Below are positions 1-6,022 of a DNA stretch of 8,056 nucleotides, piece after piece. Position 1 is the first letter of the stretch, and the number at the start of each line of letters is the position of its first letter. Where the stretch lies: positions 1-8,056 of the forward strand of contig JASLKO010000012.1 in assembly GCA_030747475.1 (NCBI GenBank). The letters run 5' to 3'. Below the pieces are notes generated by a model. That model had not been told where the DNA came from. It was given only the letters and a program-made list of their open reading frames with translations, and did not search any database. The translations under genes were made by a program, and so were the position numbers. The DNA is from Candidatus Thalassarchaeaceae archaeon (lineage in GTDB: Archaea; Thermoplasmatota; Poseidoniia; Poseidoniales; Thalassarchaeaceae).

Positions 1-138
1 GCCGTATGTTGGGCGAAGTAAATCGGCGAATACGCGGGCGGCTGCAATGAGTTTCTCCTGCACTGCAGTTCCACTGGTGACCTTGGTCTCTTCTCGGAGA
101 ATTACGACGGGGGGTTTGCCCGCTGCATCGTCGCCCAT
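1..138 (-). CDS. Thermosome (group II chaperonin) subunit, N-terminal fragment cut by window edge
   Basis: Reading the minus strand from an ATG at 138-136 gives 46 uninterrupted codons that run off the left edge. The peptide starts MGDDAAGKPPVVILREET, continues KVTSGTAVQEKLIAAARVFA and ends LLRPTYG. This matches the N-terminus of archaeal thermosome/CCT subunits: a PV-[IV]-L-x-E block, T-S-G plus a helix with alternating A residues, and a 'lR-ttyGP(kG)lDKM' segment whose first half is visible. In the family the protein is about 540 residues, forms an ATP-driven double-ring folding chamber in the cytoplasm, and this region forms the inter-subunit strand and first helix of the equatorial ATPase domain. 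The nucleotide-binding GDGTT motif lies beyond the window. The ATG is preferred because a TATA-like box lies 43-50 bp upstream, and the ATPase gene upstream ends at 193, leaving a 54-bp gap. Which paralogue it is cannot be told from 46 residues. Confidence 0.88.
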   Translation of the reverse strand, partial: MGDDAAGKPPVVILREETKVTSGTAVQEKLIAAARVFADLLRPTYG

Positions 139-180
139 ACCCGGGTTCGGCAAATGCAGTATTGATGAAGCCTTCGCGAG

Positions 181-188
181 GCTATACG
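181..188 (-). promoter_or_regulatory. Putative TATA box of the thermosome gene
   Basis: On the minus strand the stretch reads CGTATAGC, 43-50 bp upstream of the thermosome ATG at 138 and only 4 bp past the stop of the ATPase gene. The same distance separates TATA-like boxes from start codons for three other genes here. If the usual archaeal spacing of about 25 bp from TATA to transcription start holds, the leader would be roughly 15-20 nt. This suggests the thermosome has its own promoter and is not only read through from the ATPase gene. No heat-shock operator could be recognised. Confidence 0.45.
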
Positions 189-192
189 GGCC

Positions 193-1539
193 TCAGCGAC
201 GGCGTTTTCCTTTCTTTCCGCGGCGGCCGCCCCCACCCTGCTCCCAAGAACGGCTGCCTTTCGAACGATCCGATTGCATGTCCCATTCTGGGGCGCCACT
301 GCCAATTTTTTTTGTCGATCTAGGCAATTCAGCGGCGCCTTTGATTTTTAGTTTCAAACCAAATTCACCTTCCATGCCCCTCACACCAGACCCTCCTTGT
401 CCGACGATAGCCCCGATTGCACTATCATCAACAAAGATGGTGGCGGCTGTATCTGATGCCATTTCCACGTGGTGTATTCTGACGCCTGTCCATCGTTGAA
501 TCCTTCGAGCAAGTTCTGCAGCCGCTAATTTTTTCGCGGGGCTCTGTGAACCTCCACCATCAACTGGAACCACAACAATTTGTTCGCCGAATGAAAATAT
601 TTCATGGGTCATTTTGTTCGAGGGGAATGAACGGACTTCGATGACTGGGCGGGATAAATCGGATTCCATTCCACTGGGTGCACGAACAACCATCTTCAGT
701 TCAAGAACTTGAGATATTACTCCCTTTTCAACATGGATTACAGTGTCCAATACTTGGCTAATCATTCCGAGTTCGACCTTTCCAATCAACCGTTGAACAG
801 CTTCCAATGCACTGTTTGCATGTGTCACACCCAATAGTCCAACACCTGCCAACCTGACATCTGCAAATATTTCAAAATCGCGGGCACGCCTGACTTCGTC
901 AAAAATCACAAAGTCCGGCCGTACGAGAAAAATAACTTCGGCTGTTTTCTCAAGATTGCCTTCCAAAGGCGCGTATTGAGTGACGCGTTGTGGTACTTGT
1001 AGGTCCCTTGGTGCTTCCATTGTCTTGACCATTGCCCCGACGTCTTCATCCAAATATGCGGCAATGGCTTGAGCGAATGTCGTTTTCCCGGAACCTGGTT
1101 TGCCCACAACAAAAACACCACGATGGTGGTCAGAAAGGCGTTTGATAAGGCGCGGATCTAATTCGTAATCTTCCAGTTTGAGATGCGCGACGGGCCTGAC
1201 GACTGTGATTTCCCATGCTTCGGAAAATGGTGGCCATGCACAGGTAATTCGGAGATCTCCCGCCTGAATAATCCTACATCCTTCACGCTCTATTTCCACG
1301 AAACAATCGGATCTGTGGGTGTGTTGTTGGATCACCTGTGTCAATTCTTCCCCGAGTGATTCCATTGCGGGTTTATCCCATGCTGGTGATTCCAGTTCCT
1401 CCAAGCGTAGCTCAGAAATGTGGCCTGCTTTCACCCTGGGGGGGCAATCAGCCTTCAAAAATAATGTCGATACTGTTTCATCGGCAAGTAAACTCTCCAA
1501 AGAATCTGGTAGTGGAGGGTGGTCTCCGAAGGTTGCCAT
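193..1539 (-). CDS. PilT/VirB11-like ATPase with KH domain (PINc-type archaeal family, lacking the PIN domain)
   Basis: This 448-residue protein (counted from ATG 1539) resembles the ATPase-KH half of archaeal PIN-ATPase-KH proteins. An N-terminal segment (about 10-125) leads into a RecA/VirB11-like NTPase core: Walker A GKPGSGKT at 146-153, Walker B VIFDE ending at D214-E215, and a His box GVTHANS with H240 that is typical of PilT/VirB11 secretion ATPases. A KH RNA-binding motif follows, with VGQGGSGVRGME at about 379-390. The last 40 residues are rich in G, R and K and end GKKGKRRR, a likely nucleic-acid-binding tail. Full-length family members are about 600 residues and begin with a PIN nuclease domain; none is present here or in the gene just upstream. 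The frame extends to a TTG at 1560, which would add 7 residues, but ATG 1539 is the better start. The upstream membrane-protein gene stops 43 bp before that ATG, so they may share a transcript. An RNA-related role is inferred; the cellular function of the family is not established. Confidence 0.85.
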   Translation of the reverse strand: MATFGDHPPLPDSLESLLADETVSTLFLKADCPPRVKAGHISELRLEELESPAWDKPAMESLGEELTQVIQQHTHRSDCFVEIEREGCRIIQAGDLRITCAWPPFSEAWEITVVRPVAHLKLEDYELDPRLIKRLSDHHRGVFVVGKPGSGKTTFAQAIAAYLDEDVGAMVKTMEAPRDLQVPQRVTQYAPLEGNLEKTAEVIFLVRPDFVIFDEVRRARDFEIFADVRLAGVGLLGVTHANSALEAVQRLIGKVELGMISQVLDTVIHVEKGVISQVLELKMVVRAPSGMESDLSRPVIEVRSFPSNKMTHEIFSFGEQIVVVPVDGGGSQSPAKKLAAAELARRIQRWTGVRIHHVEMASDTAATIFVDDSAIGAIVGQGGSGVRGMEGEFGLKLKIKGAAELPRSTKKIGSGAPEWDMQSDRSKGSRSWEQGGGGRRGKKGKRRR

Positions 1540-1582
1540 CCATCCGATGGTGTTGCTCAAGGCTCATGAATACTCTTGGGCA

Positions 1583-1924
1583 TTAGGCCTTCTGTGGTTC
1601 CAATTGATACCACTGCCACCAAATGTAGGCGCTGGTGCTTCCTGCGGTCAGGATGGCTCCCGTAGATGGGAACCCAAAGTAATCCTGATACACAATATAT
1701 TGAACAACAGTAAACAAAATCAATGCAATCCATGCTGGAATTCGAGCGCGGGTGATACCCAATCCATAAGTGATATTTTGCCAATTCGAAATGACCCAAT
1801 ATGTGAAGGCTACAATGGATATGATGGTGATGTGACCAAGCCACCAAGCCACGGTGGAGCCGAGTGCATCCACGTAGAGATCGTAAATACCGCCCAAAAC
1901 TGGTTGGGCTAGGTTGATTGCCAT
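1583..1924 (-). CDS. Small aromatic-rich membrane protein with three predicted helices, unknown function
   Basis: I do not recognise this 113-residue protein with certainty. It has three hydrophobic segments: about 26-45 (WWLGHITIISIVAFTYWVI), 61-83 (around PAWIALILFTVVQYIVYQDYF) and 88-106 (GAILTAGSTSAYIWWQWY), separated by a short loop with the basic segment ITRAR. It is unusually rich in Trp and Tyr. The size, three-helix layout, the Q-x3-Y...RARIPAW stretch after helix 1 and the Y-x-x-Y-F-G-F-P stretch before helix 3 faintly recall SemiSWEET/PQ-loop half-transporters, but the PQ motif itself is absent, so this is only a suggestion. ATG 1924 puts the start 37 bp after the dehydrogenase stop; an in-frame ATG at 1957 would add 11 polar residues and leave 4 bp. 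No TATA-like box is visible upstream, so it is probably co-transcribed with the dehydrogenase. Confidence 0.7.
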   Translation of the reverse strand: MAINLAQPVLGGIYDLYVDALGSTVAWWLGHITIISIVAFTYWVISNWQNITYGLGITRARIPAWIALILFTVVQYIVYQDYFGFPSTGAILTAGSTSAYIWWQWYQLEPQKA

Positions 1925-1961
1925 GATGCTGCGAGGCGTATTCCCTTCTTGAATCATCTCA

Positions 1962-2996
1962 TCATGCTGGTCTAGATGCTTGCAATGCGGCTTCAACCAA
2001 TTTCATGCCAATTACACCTATTGGACCTGGCGCGAGGATGTTGAGTGTGTCTAGTGATTGTCCTTTTGAATGGGCTTTACTAGCGTGAATGAATGCCCGT
2101 AGTTCCGCGGTTAAACTTGGTTCTCCACCTTTGATTTCGACGCGTTCACGGGGCGCGGCACCAAACCCGCCCCATTCCTGCCCTCGAACGTTATTTGGGT
2201 GCTTATGAATCCACAAACCCGTATGGTCGAGATAGTCAATGTGTAGGGATGCGTCTCGGCCAATGATTCTGAGTTCTCTGACTTTTCCTCGCACTCTACT
2301 TCTCCATGAAACTGTAATTTGGGCTGAGGGGCCCAATGGGTTGTTGCATGTGTTTGAAGGGAATCGCATGTGGATGACTGCGTGGTCCTCAATTCCTTCA
2401 ATTTCACTGGGCAATGAGAATGCGTCAATATCCGCTGGATCGATGTCGCCCATTAGATCACGACAAATGTCCATATCATGAATCGCGAGAGCTGCGATTA
2501 CACCAATGTCGGGACGGGGTTCGCGAACCGATAGGCGTTCTGATTCGATGTGGAGTACTGGGCCAATCGTCCCTGTTTGAATCATCTCTGCTGCTTTTCG
2601 AATTGCAACGTGATATCGGAACAGGTGTCCAACGCATAGTAGCCGTCCGTGCTTCTTGGCACATTCAACTGTAGATTGTGCCTCACTTTCATTCATGGCC
2701 AGGGGTTTTTCGACCATTACATCAACGCCTTGTTCCATCAGGGCGATTGCCAAGGGGGCATGCATTGGGGTCGGGGTCGCAATTGTTGCCGCATCGATTC
2801 CAAATTGTTCACGGAGGGTGAGGGCGTCTGTGTGCCATTCACAATCAAATTCCTCAGCAAGTTCTCTAGCCCTATTTTGATCAACATCACAGACAATCAA
2901 TTGATCAATGAGTTGTTCATCTTTCAAAGCAGCCAACGTGCGTACGTGATTACGGCCCCAGTAGCCCGTTCCAACCACAGCAACAGTTGTTCCCAT
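1962..2996 (-). CDS. Gfo/Idh/MocA-family sugar-nucleotide dehydrogenase, likely UDP-GlcNAc(A) 3-dehydrogenase type
   Basis: This 344-residue NAD(P)-dependent oxidoreductase is full length for the family. The N-terminal Rossmann fold carries VVGTGYWG (G9, G11, G14), and D37 at the end of strand 2 (LIVCD) favours NAD over NADP. EKP (E96-K97-P98) supplies the conserved catalytic-site lysine. GHLFRYH (123-129), the ESERLSVREPRPDIGVI segment and A-I-H-D (H173-D174) are typical of the WbpB/WlbA and archaeal UDP-GlcNAc 3-dehydrogenase branch, which oxidises C3 of the sugar nucleotide before amination. The frame is open further upstream to 3179, but that part runs under the divergent glycosyltransferase, is Arg/Ser-rich and has no family similarity, so ATG 2996 is chosen. 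The partner aminotransferase and acetyltransferase are elsewhere in the window. The exact substrate is inferred; inositol or other sugar dehydrogenases of the same fold cannot be excluded. Confidence 0.85.
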   Translation of the reverse strand: MGTTVAVVGTGYWGRNHVRTLAALKDEQLIDQLIVCDVDQNRARELAEEFDCEWHTDALTLREQFGIDAATIATPTPMHAPLAIALMEQGVDVMVEKPLAMNESEAQSTVECAKKHGRLLCVGHLFRYHVAIRKAAEMIQTGTIGPVLHIESERLSVREPRPDIGVIAALAIHDMDICRDLMGDIDPADIDAFSLPSEIEGIEDHAVIHMRFPSNTCNNPLGPSAQITVSWRSRVRGKVRELRIIGRDASLHIDYLDHTGLWIHKHPNNVRGQEWGGFGAAPRERVEIKGGEPSLTAELRAFIHASKAHSKGQSLDTLNILAPGPIGVIGMKLVEAALQASRPA

Positions 2997-3096
2997 GGTC
3001 GCGCGACTCCGGTCGCGTTCATGACGCTGTCGACTGCGGTTGATTTGTCTGCATATATGGGCGGTATTGATGTGGTTTGGGTGCACCGCGGAAGAT
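2997..3096. promoter_or_regulatory. Divergent promoter region between dehydrogenase and glycosyltransferase
   Basis: This 100-bp gap separates two divergent start codons. The only strong TATA-like element is GCATATATGG at 3051-3060, whose core CATATATG (3052-3059) is a perfect palindrome. It lies 38-45 bp upstream of the glycosyltransferase ATG at 3097, the same distance seen at other genes here, and 56-63 bp upstream of the dehydrogenase ATG at 2996. The minus-strand side has only a weaker AAATCAA stretch at 3042-3048. The palindrome could therefore recruit TBP in either direction and serve both genes; this is inference. Ahead of 3097 there is a GGAAG two bases from the ATG, too close to be a standard ribosome binding site. 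Confidence 0.45.
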
Positions 3097-4344
3097 ATGG
3101 GTGTGCGCGTTCTAGCCGCGGTTCGTGACTTGGACCCACCGGCTGGGGGTGCGGAAATGTCACTCGCCACGTTACTCAAAGGAGTTGCGAGAAAGGGGCC
3201 TTATGCTGAAAACGCACCAGATTACATTCCATTACAACAATCGGATGATGAGAATGGAATTGATGGATGGTCTGTCAAAATATTCCAGAGTTCAGATAGG
3301 GGTGATGTCACTGATTTGACTGGTGATTCAGGCCTTGAGAGATCGGTTTGCTCATTTGCTGTTGAAGATGTGTGGTCGGGATTGGCATGGAGATTGAGAA
3401 GTAAATCGTCTGGTAAACCGAATGTGGGTTTCCAACGCCGTCACTTACGTGGAGTGAATCAAAGATTCGCTAAATGGCTTGATGGGAAAGTGAGTGAGGA
3501 AGTCGTGGCTGCGAAAGGGGCTGGTGACCAATTGATTGGTGTCACACAATTACATTGGTCTGCTGGTGCAGCAAAGGTGTTTCAAAAATTCAACATTCCA
3601 TACATGGTCTTTGTTCGAGATGAATTGCAATTTGAACATGCACACCTGTACAAACCGTCACTCGAAAGGGCTGCTGCTGTATGTGGTGCAGGCCACGGTT
3701 TAATCAATCAAATTAGTGAAGTTTTCAAGTTTAGAAAGGGTGTACACATTCCATTGCCCGTAGATTATGCAGAGCGATTTGGTTCCAAAGATGAAATCGA
3801 ACAAAATAGGGAGAAAGGTTTGGCTGCACGTATCGATTTGGAGGTGCCAAGAATTGCAATTGTGGGCGTCACTCCTGAGAAGGGTTACGGATTTTATCAA
3901 CGGTTTTTACCACACATGCAGAGGGCTTGGCCCGAGGCTCGATTTGACATCTATGGGGGTGGTGGATATGTTGAGGGTTTGTCGCGATATGGGAATGTTA
4001 CATGTCATGGTCACACGCCTGTGAGTGATGTGTTCTCGAGCTGTGATGTTCATTTGTTAACTGTGCGTAGCACGGGCTCATGGGGACGGGTCATCAATGA
4101 GGCAGGATTGTTTGGTGTTCCTTCGGTATCTGTTGACATCGGTGCCCAGCCTGAAGCGGTTGGACCAGGTGGAAAAATTGTGCCGGCCGGTGCTGATTTA
4201 CAAGCATGGTGTGAGGCCTTGAAGCATTGTTATGAATGCCGGAAAAAGTTGGGTGAGTTGGCAATAAATCATGCAAAGGTCATCGATCATCGTCGATCTA
4301 TTGCGATGTTCAGAAGCGCTATTCGTGATGTATTGGAGTTGTAA
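3097..4344 (+). CDS. GT-B fold glycosyltransferase (GT4-like)
   Basis: This 415-residue protein has a GT-B layout. The N-terminal half begins VRVLAAVRDLDPPAGGAEMS, where the P-x-GGAE turn (17-20) is the usual start of acceptor-side GT4 domains. The C-terminal nucleotide-sugar domain starts near 251 (PRIAIVGVTPEKGYGFYQRF, then ARFDIYGGG) and contains the family signature region SWGRVINEAGLFGVPSV (328-344). E335 matches the second Glu of the EX7E motif, while the first Glu is replaced by G327. No signal peptide or membrane span is visible, so it should act at the cytoplasmic face. ATG 3097 is chosen because it begins the beta-strand directly; the frame extends to 3040, but those residues do not resemble the family and would run over the promoter. 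The EamA transporter gene starts 2 bp after the stop. It probably adds a sugar to a lipid-linked or protein glycan; donor and acceptor are unknown. Confidence 0.83.
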   Translation: MGVRVLAAVRDLDPPAGGAEMSLATLLKGVARKGPYAENAPDYIPLQQSDDENGIDGWSVKIFQSSDRGDVTDLTGDSGLERSVCSFAVEDVWSGLAWRLRSKSSGKPNVGFQRRHLRGVNQRFAKWLDGKVSEEVVAAKGAGDQLIGVTQLHWSAGAAKVFQKFNIPYMVFVRDELQFEHAHLYKPSLERAAAVCGAGHGLINQISEVFKFRKGVHIPLPVDYAERFGSKDEIEQNREKGLAARIDLEVPRIAIVGVTPEKGYGFYQRFLPHMQRAWPEARFDIYGGGGYVEGLSRYGNVTCHGHTPVSDVFSSCDVHLLTVRSTGSWGRVINEAGLFGVPSVSVDIGAQPEAVGPGGKIVPAGADLQAWCEALKHCYECRKKLGELAINHAKVIDHRRSIAMFRSAIRDVLEL

Positions 4345-4346
4345 TT

Positions 4347-5276
4347 GTGGACCGGGTTCGCAGGGCTACAATCGCATTACTTGGTGTGACTTTGCTGTGG
4401 GGTGGAACGTTTATCTGGATGCAGCAATCATTGGATGCTGCTGCTGCTGCGTTGCCAAATGTTCCTGAAAATGATATTGTTGTTTTCTTCGTCATGATGC
4501 GGTTTATGCTGGCGGCATTGGTTCTCGTGGCGGTTTTACCACGTGCACGTGCTGGGCTTGCCAATTCAGAAGTGTGGAAGGGTGGGGCCTGGTTGGGGCT
4601 AATTGTGTGGGGGGGGTTTCTCCTCCAAATGCTGGGTCTAACCGATGTCACTCCCGCTGTCTCTGCCTTCCTCACCAGCCTGTATGTGGTGTTCACTGCA
4701 CTGATTGGGGTGGCCCTAGGCCGTCAAAAATTGACGGGGTTTGCAATTCTAGGGGTTCTTTTGGCAACGTTTGGTGCTGGTTGGATTAGTGGCCCACCAC
4801 AACTTAATTTCGGAATCGGTGAATGGTTGACTGTTGGTTGTGCCTTCCTATTTGGTGCACACATCATCGTTACAGATCGTGTGACCAAAATTGTTGATCC
4901 AATCGAAGTCACAGCAACGATGATTGTGACTGTGGCTGCTTTGTCTACTGTGGTCTATCTGATTGTAGCGTTTGACACACTCGGGGATGTTATGGGATTG
5001 ATGAGTGATTTTGATTTCCTATTCCCATTACTTTGTTGCGCGATTCTCGGTAGTCTGATTGCGCTTCTTGTGCTCAATATGTACCAAAAAGAGGTCACGC
5101 CCGTACGGGCAGCGATTCTGTACGCATTGGAGCCTGTGTGGGCGATGTTGGGGTCGCTTTTACTCGGCCTAGAAGGGGATGTTACATTTTGGTTGCCCGT
5201 GGGGGCGGCGGCACTATTGGTTGGGAACTTGGTCGTTGAATACGAACAAGTTACTGGGGGTTCGGAGTCGAATTAG
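4347..5276 (+). CDS. EamA/DMT-superfamily membrane transporter
   Basis: This 309-residue protein has about ten hydrophobic helices in two repeats, the normal size and topology for EamA (RhaT/DMT) permeases. Seen hallmarks are LLWGGTFIWMQ in helix 1, a MRF turn at about 51-53, TDVTPAVSAFLTSLYVVFTA in the first repeat, and the matching second-repeat stretch QKEVTPVRAAILYALEPVWA followed by GSLLLGLEG. Family members move small metabolites, and some relatives carry nucleotide sugars or lipid-linked sugars. The start is a GTG at 4347, 2 bp after the glycosyltransferase stop, with no separate promoter, so the two are very likely translated from one message. That pairing suggests export or flipping of a sugar or glycolipid, but substrate cannot be read from sequence. 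Its last 26 bp overlap the 3' end of the convergent 77-aa membrane-protein gene. Confidence 0.87.
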   Translation: MDRVRRATIALLGVTLLWGGTFIWMQQSLDAAAAALPNVPENDIVVFFVMMRFMLAALVLVAVLPRARAGLANSEVWKGGAWLGLIVWGGFLLQMLGLTDVTPAVSAFLTSLYVVFTALIGVALGRQKLTGFAILGVLLATFGAGWISGPPQLNFGIGEWLTVGCAFLFGAHIIVTDRVTKIVDPIEVTATMIVTVAALSTVVYLIVAFDTLGDVMGLMSDFDFLFPLLCCAILGSLIALLVLNMYQKEVTPVRAAILYALEPVWAMLGSLLLGLEGDVTFWLPVGAAALLVGNLVVEYEQVTGGSESN

Positions 5277-5484
5277 CTTCCCGTCGCTTCTTGATGTATC
5301 GAAATAATACGCGTGAAAAAATCATTGAACAAAGAAGGAATGTGATGGATGCCCATATCGGTGCATCGGTTTCCGTCGCGAAAAACCATGTGAATAGGAG
5401 TATCCCTGCTCCATAGAATGCGCGGAAAATTGAGTATGCAACAAATGATTTGAACAACGGGTGCTCCAATAACCGTTGGAACAT
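5251..5484 (-). CDS. Small two-helix membrane protein, unknown function
   Basis: This 77-residue protein begins MFQRLLEHPLFKSFVAYS and has two hydrophobic segments, about 12-37 (to TWFFA) and 43-65 (around APIWASITFLLCSMIFSRVL), followed by the basic segment RYIKKRRE and a polar tail. The layout (FRxxY in helix 1, S-x-x-x-S-R near the end of helix 2, then a basic cluster) recalls the short two-helix DUF4229-type proteins described mainly in actinobacteria, but I would not assign it on this alone. The ATG at 5484 lies 4 bp after the acetyltransferase stop at 5489, which strongly suggests a two-gene operon; the longer frame to 5565 would run into the acetyltransferase gene. Its 3' end overlaps the end of the EamA gene by 26 bp. 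The function is unknown. Confidence 0.7.
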   Translation of the reverse strand: MFQRLLEHPLFKSFVAYSIFRAFYGAGILLFTWFFATETDAPIWASITFLLCSMIFSRVLFRYIKKRREANSTPNPQ

Positions 5485-5488
5485 AAAA

Positions 5489-5944
5489 TCACATTTTTCG
5501 GGCGGGATTGCCAGCATAGGTACCTGGTTCTGTGATGTCTTTTGTGACCACGCTGCCGGCGCCAATTACAACATCGTCGCAAATATTGACTGGCATAATG
5601 GTTGCATTCGTACCGATGCTCACACGATTGCCGATGGTCGTCTTTTTCCACTGAGTTTGATCTCCCCGAGCAGGTCCTCCAATTCTGAATGGGTCATTGA
5701 TGAACATGGCTCCATGGCTGACAAAACAATCCTCCCCTATTGTCACAAGTTCGCAGATGAATGCGTGACTCTGTACTCGTGTACGTGCCCCAATCGATAC
5801 TCTACGCTGAATTTCAACAAAGGGGCCGACAAACACACCATCACCCAATGTGCAACCGTAGAGATTGACCGGATCGACCAGTGTAACATCCTCGCCGAAC
5901 TCAACATCGACGATGCCGTTCTCGTGGATTCGGGGTTCGCCCAT
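5489..5944 (-). CDS. Hexapeptide-repeat (left-handed beta-helix) acyltransferase, WbpD-like sugar N-acetyltransferase
   Basis: This 151-residue protein is built almost entirely of hexapeptide repeats, such as VEFGED, CTLGDG, VSIGAR, VTIGED, TTIGNR, VSIGTN and VVIGAGSVV. The VTKDITEPGTYAGNPARK C-terminus is typical of LbH acetyltransferases. The spacing of the RVQSH, FVSHGAMFINDP and TIGNRVSIGTNATI blocks aligns well with WbpD/WlbB-type enzymes, which acetylate the 3-amino group of UDP-GlcNAc3N(A) using acetyl-CoA. In those enzymes the segment equal to RVQSH reads like KIQNN, so S59-H60 replaces two Asn. The frame extends upstream to a TTG at 6034, which would overlap the divergent CYTH start; ATG 5944 begins just before the first beta-helix turn and is preferred. 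The protein ends one residue after NPARK, shorter than WbpD (about 190). It functions as a trimer in the family, in the cytoplasm. Confidence 0.83.
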   Translation of the reverse strand: MGEPRIHENGIVDVEFGEDVTLVDPVNLYGCTLGDGVFVGPFVEIQRRVSIGARTRVQSHAFICELVTIGEDCFVSHGAMFINDPFRIGGPARGDQTQWKKTTIGNRVSIGTNATIMPVNICDDVVIGAGSVVTKDITEPGTYAGNPARKM

Positions 5945-6022
5945 GCTAATCGCGGGGGGAATCTCTCGCTTGAATGGCCCGGTTGCATTATGCTCAAGGT
6001 CTGTCGGTAAAAATTGGGATTT
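5945..6022. promoter_or_regulatory. Divergent promoter region between acetyltransferase and CYTH gene
   Basis: This 78-bp gap separates the acetyltransferase ATG at 5944 from the CYTH ATG at 6023. The most TATA-like element is GCATTATGC at 5985-5993, a perfect palindrome around a central T. It lies 41-49 bp upstream of the acetyltransferase start and 30-38 bp upstream of the CYTH start, so a single TBP site might serve both. A run of C on the minus strand (5954-5959) precedes the acetyltransferase start, and no Shine-Dalgarno sequence is seen for either gene. The arrangement repeats that of the 2997-3096 region. Function is inferred from spacing only. Confidence 0.35.

Noticed and set aside
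47..499. Long plus-strand frame opposite the ATPase C-terminus
   Set aside because: It is Pro/Ser-rich with no family pattern and lies opposite two supported minus-strand genes, including the thermosome start.
1319..1912. 197-codon plus-strand frame
   Set aside because: It runs antisense over the ATPase N-terminus and the membrane protein, with no recognisable domain; shadow of the minus-strand genes.
2649..3128. 159-codon plus-strand frame opposite the dehydrogenase
   Set aside because: It is a shadow of the Rossmann domain region and overlaps the divergent promoter.
2997..3179. N-terminal extension of the dehydrogenase frame
   Set aside because: It overlaps the divergent glycosyltransferase start, is Arg/Ser/Thr-rich, and the Rossmann strand begins directly after ATG 2996.
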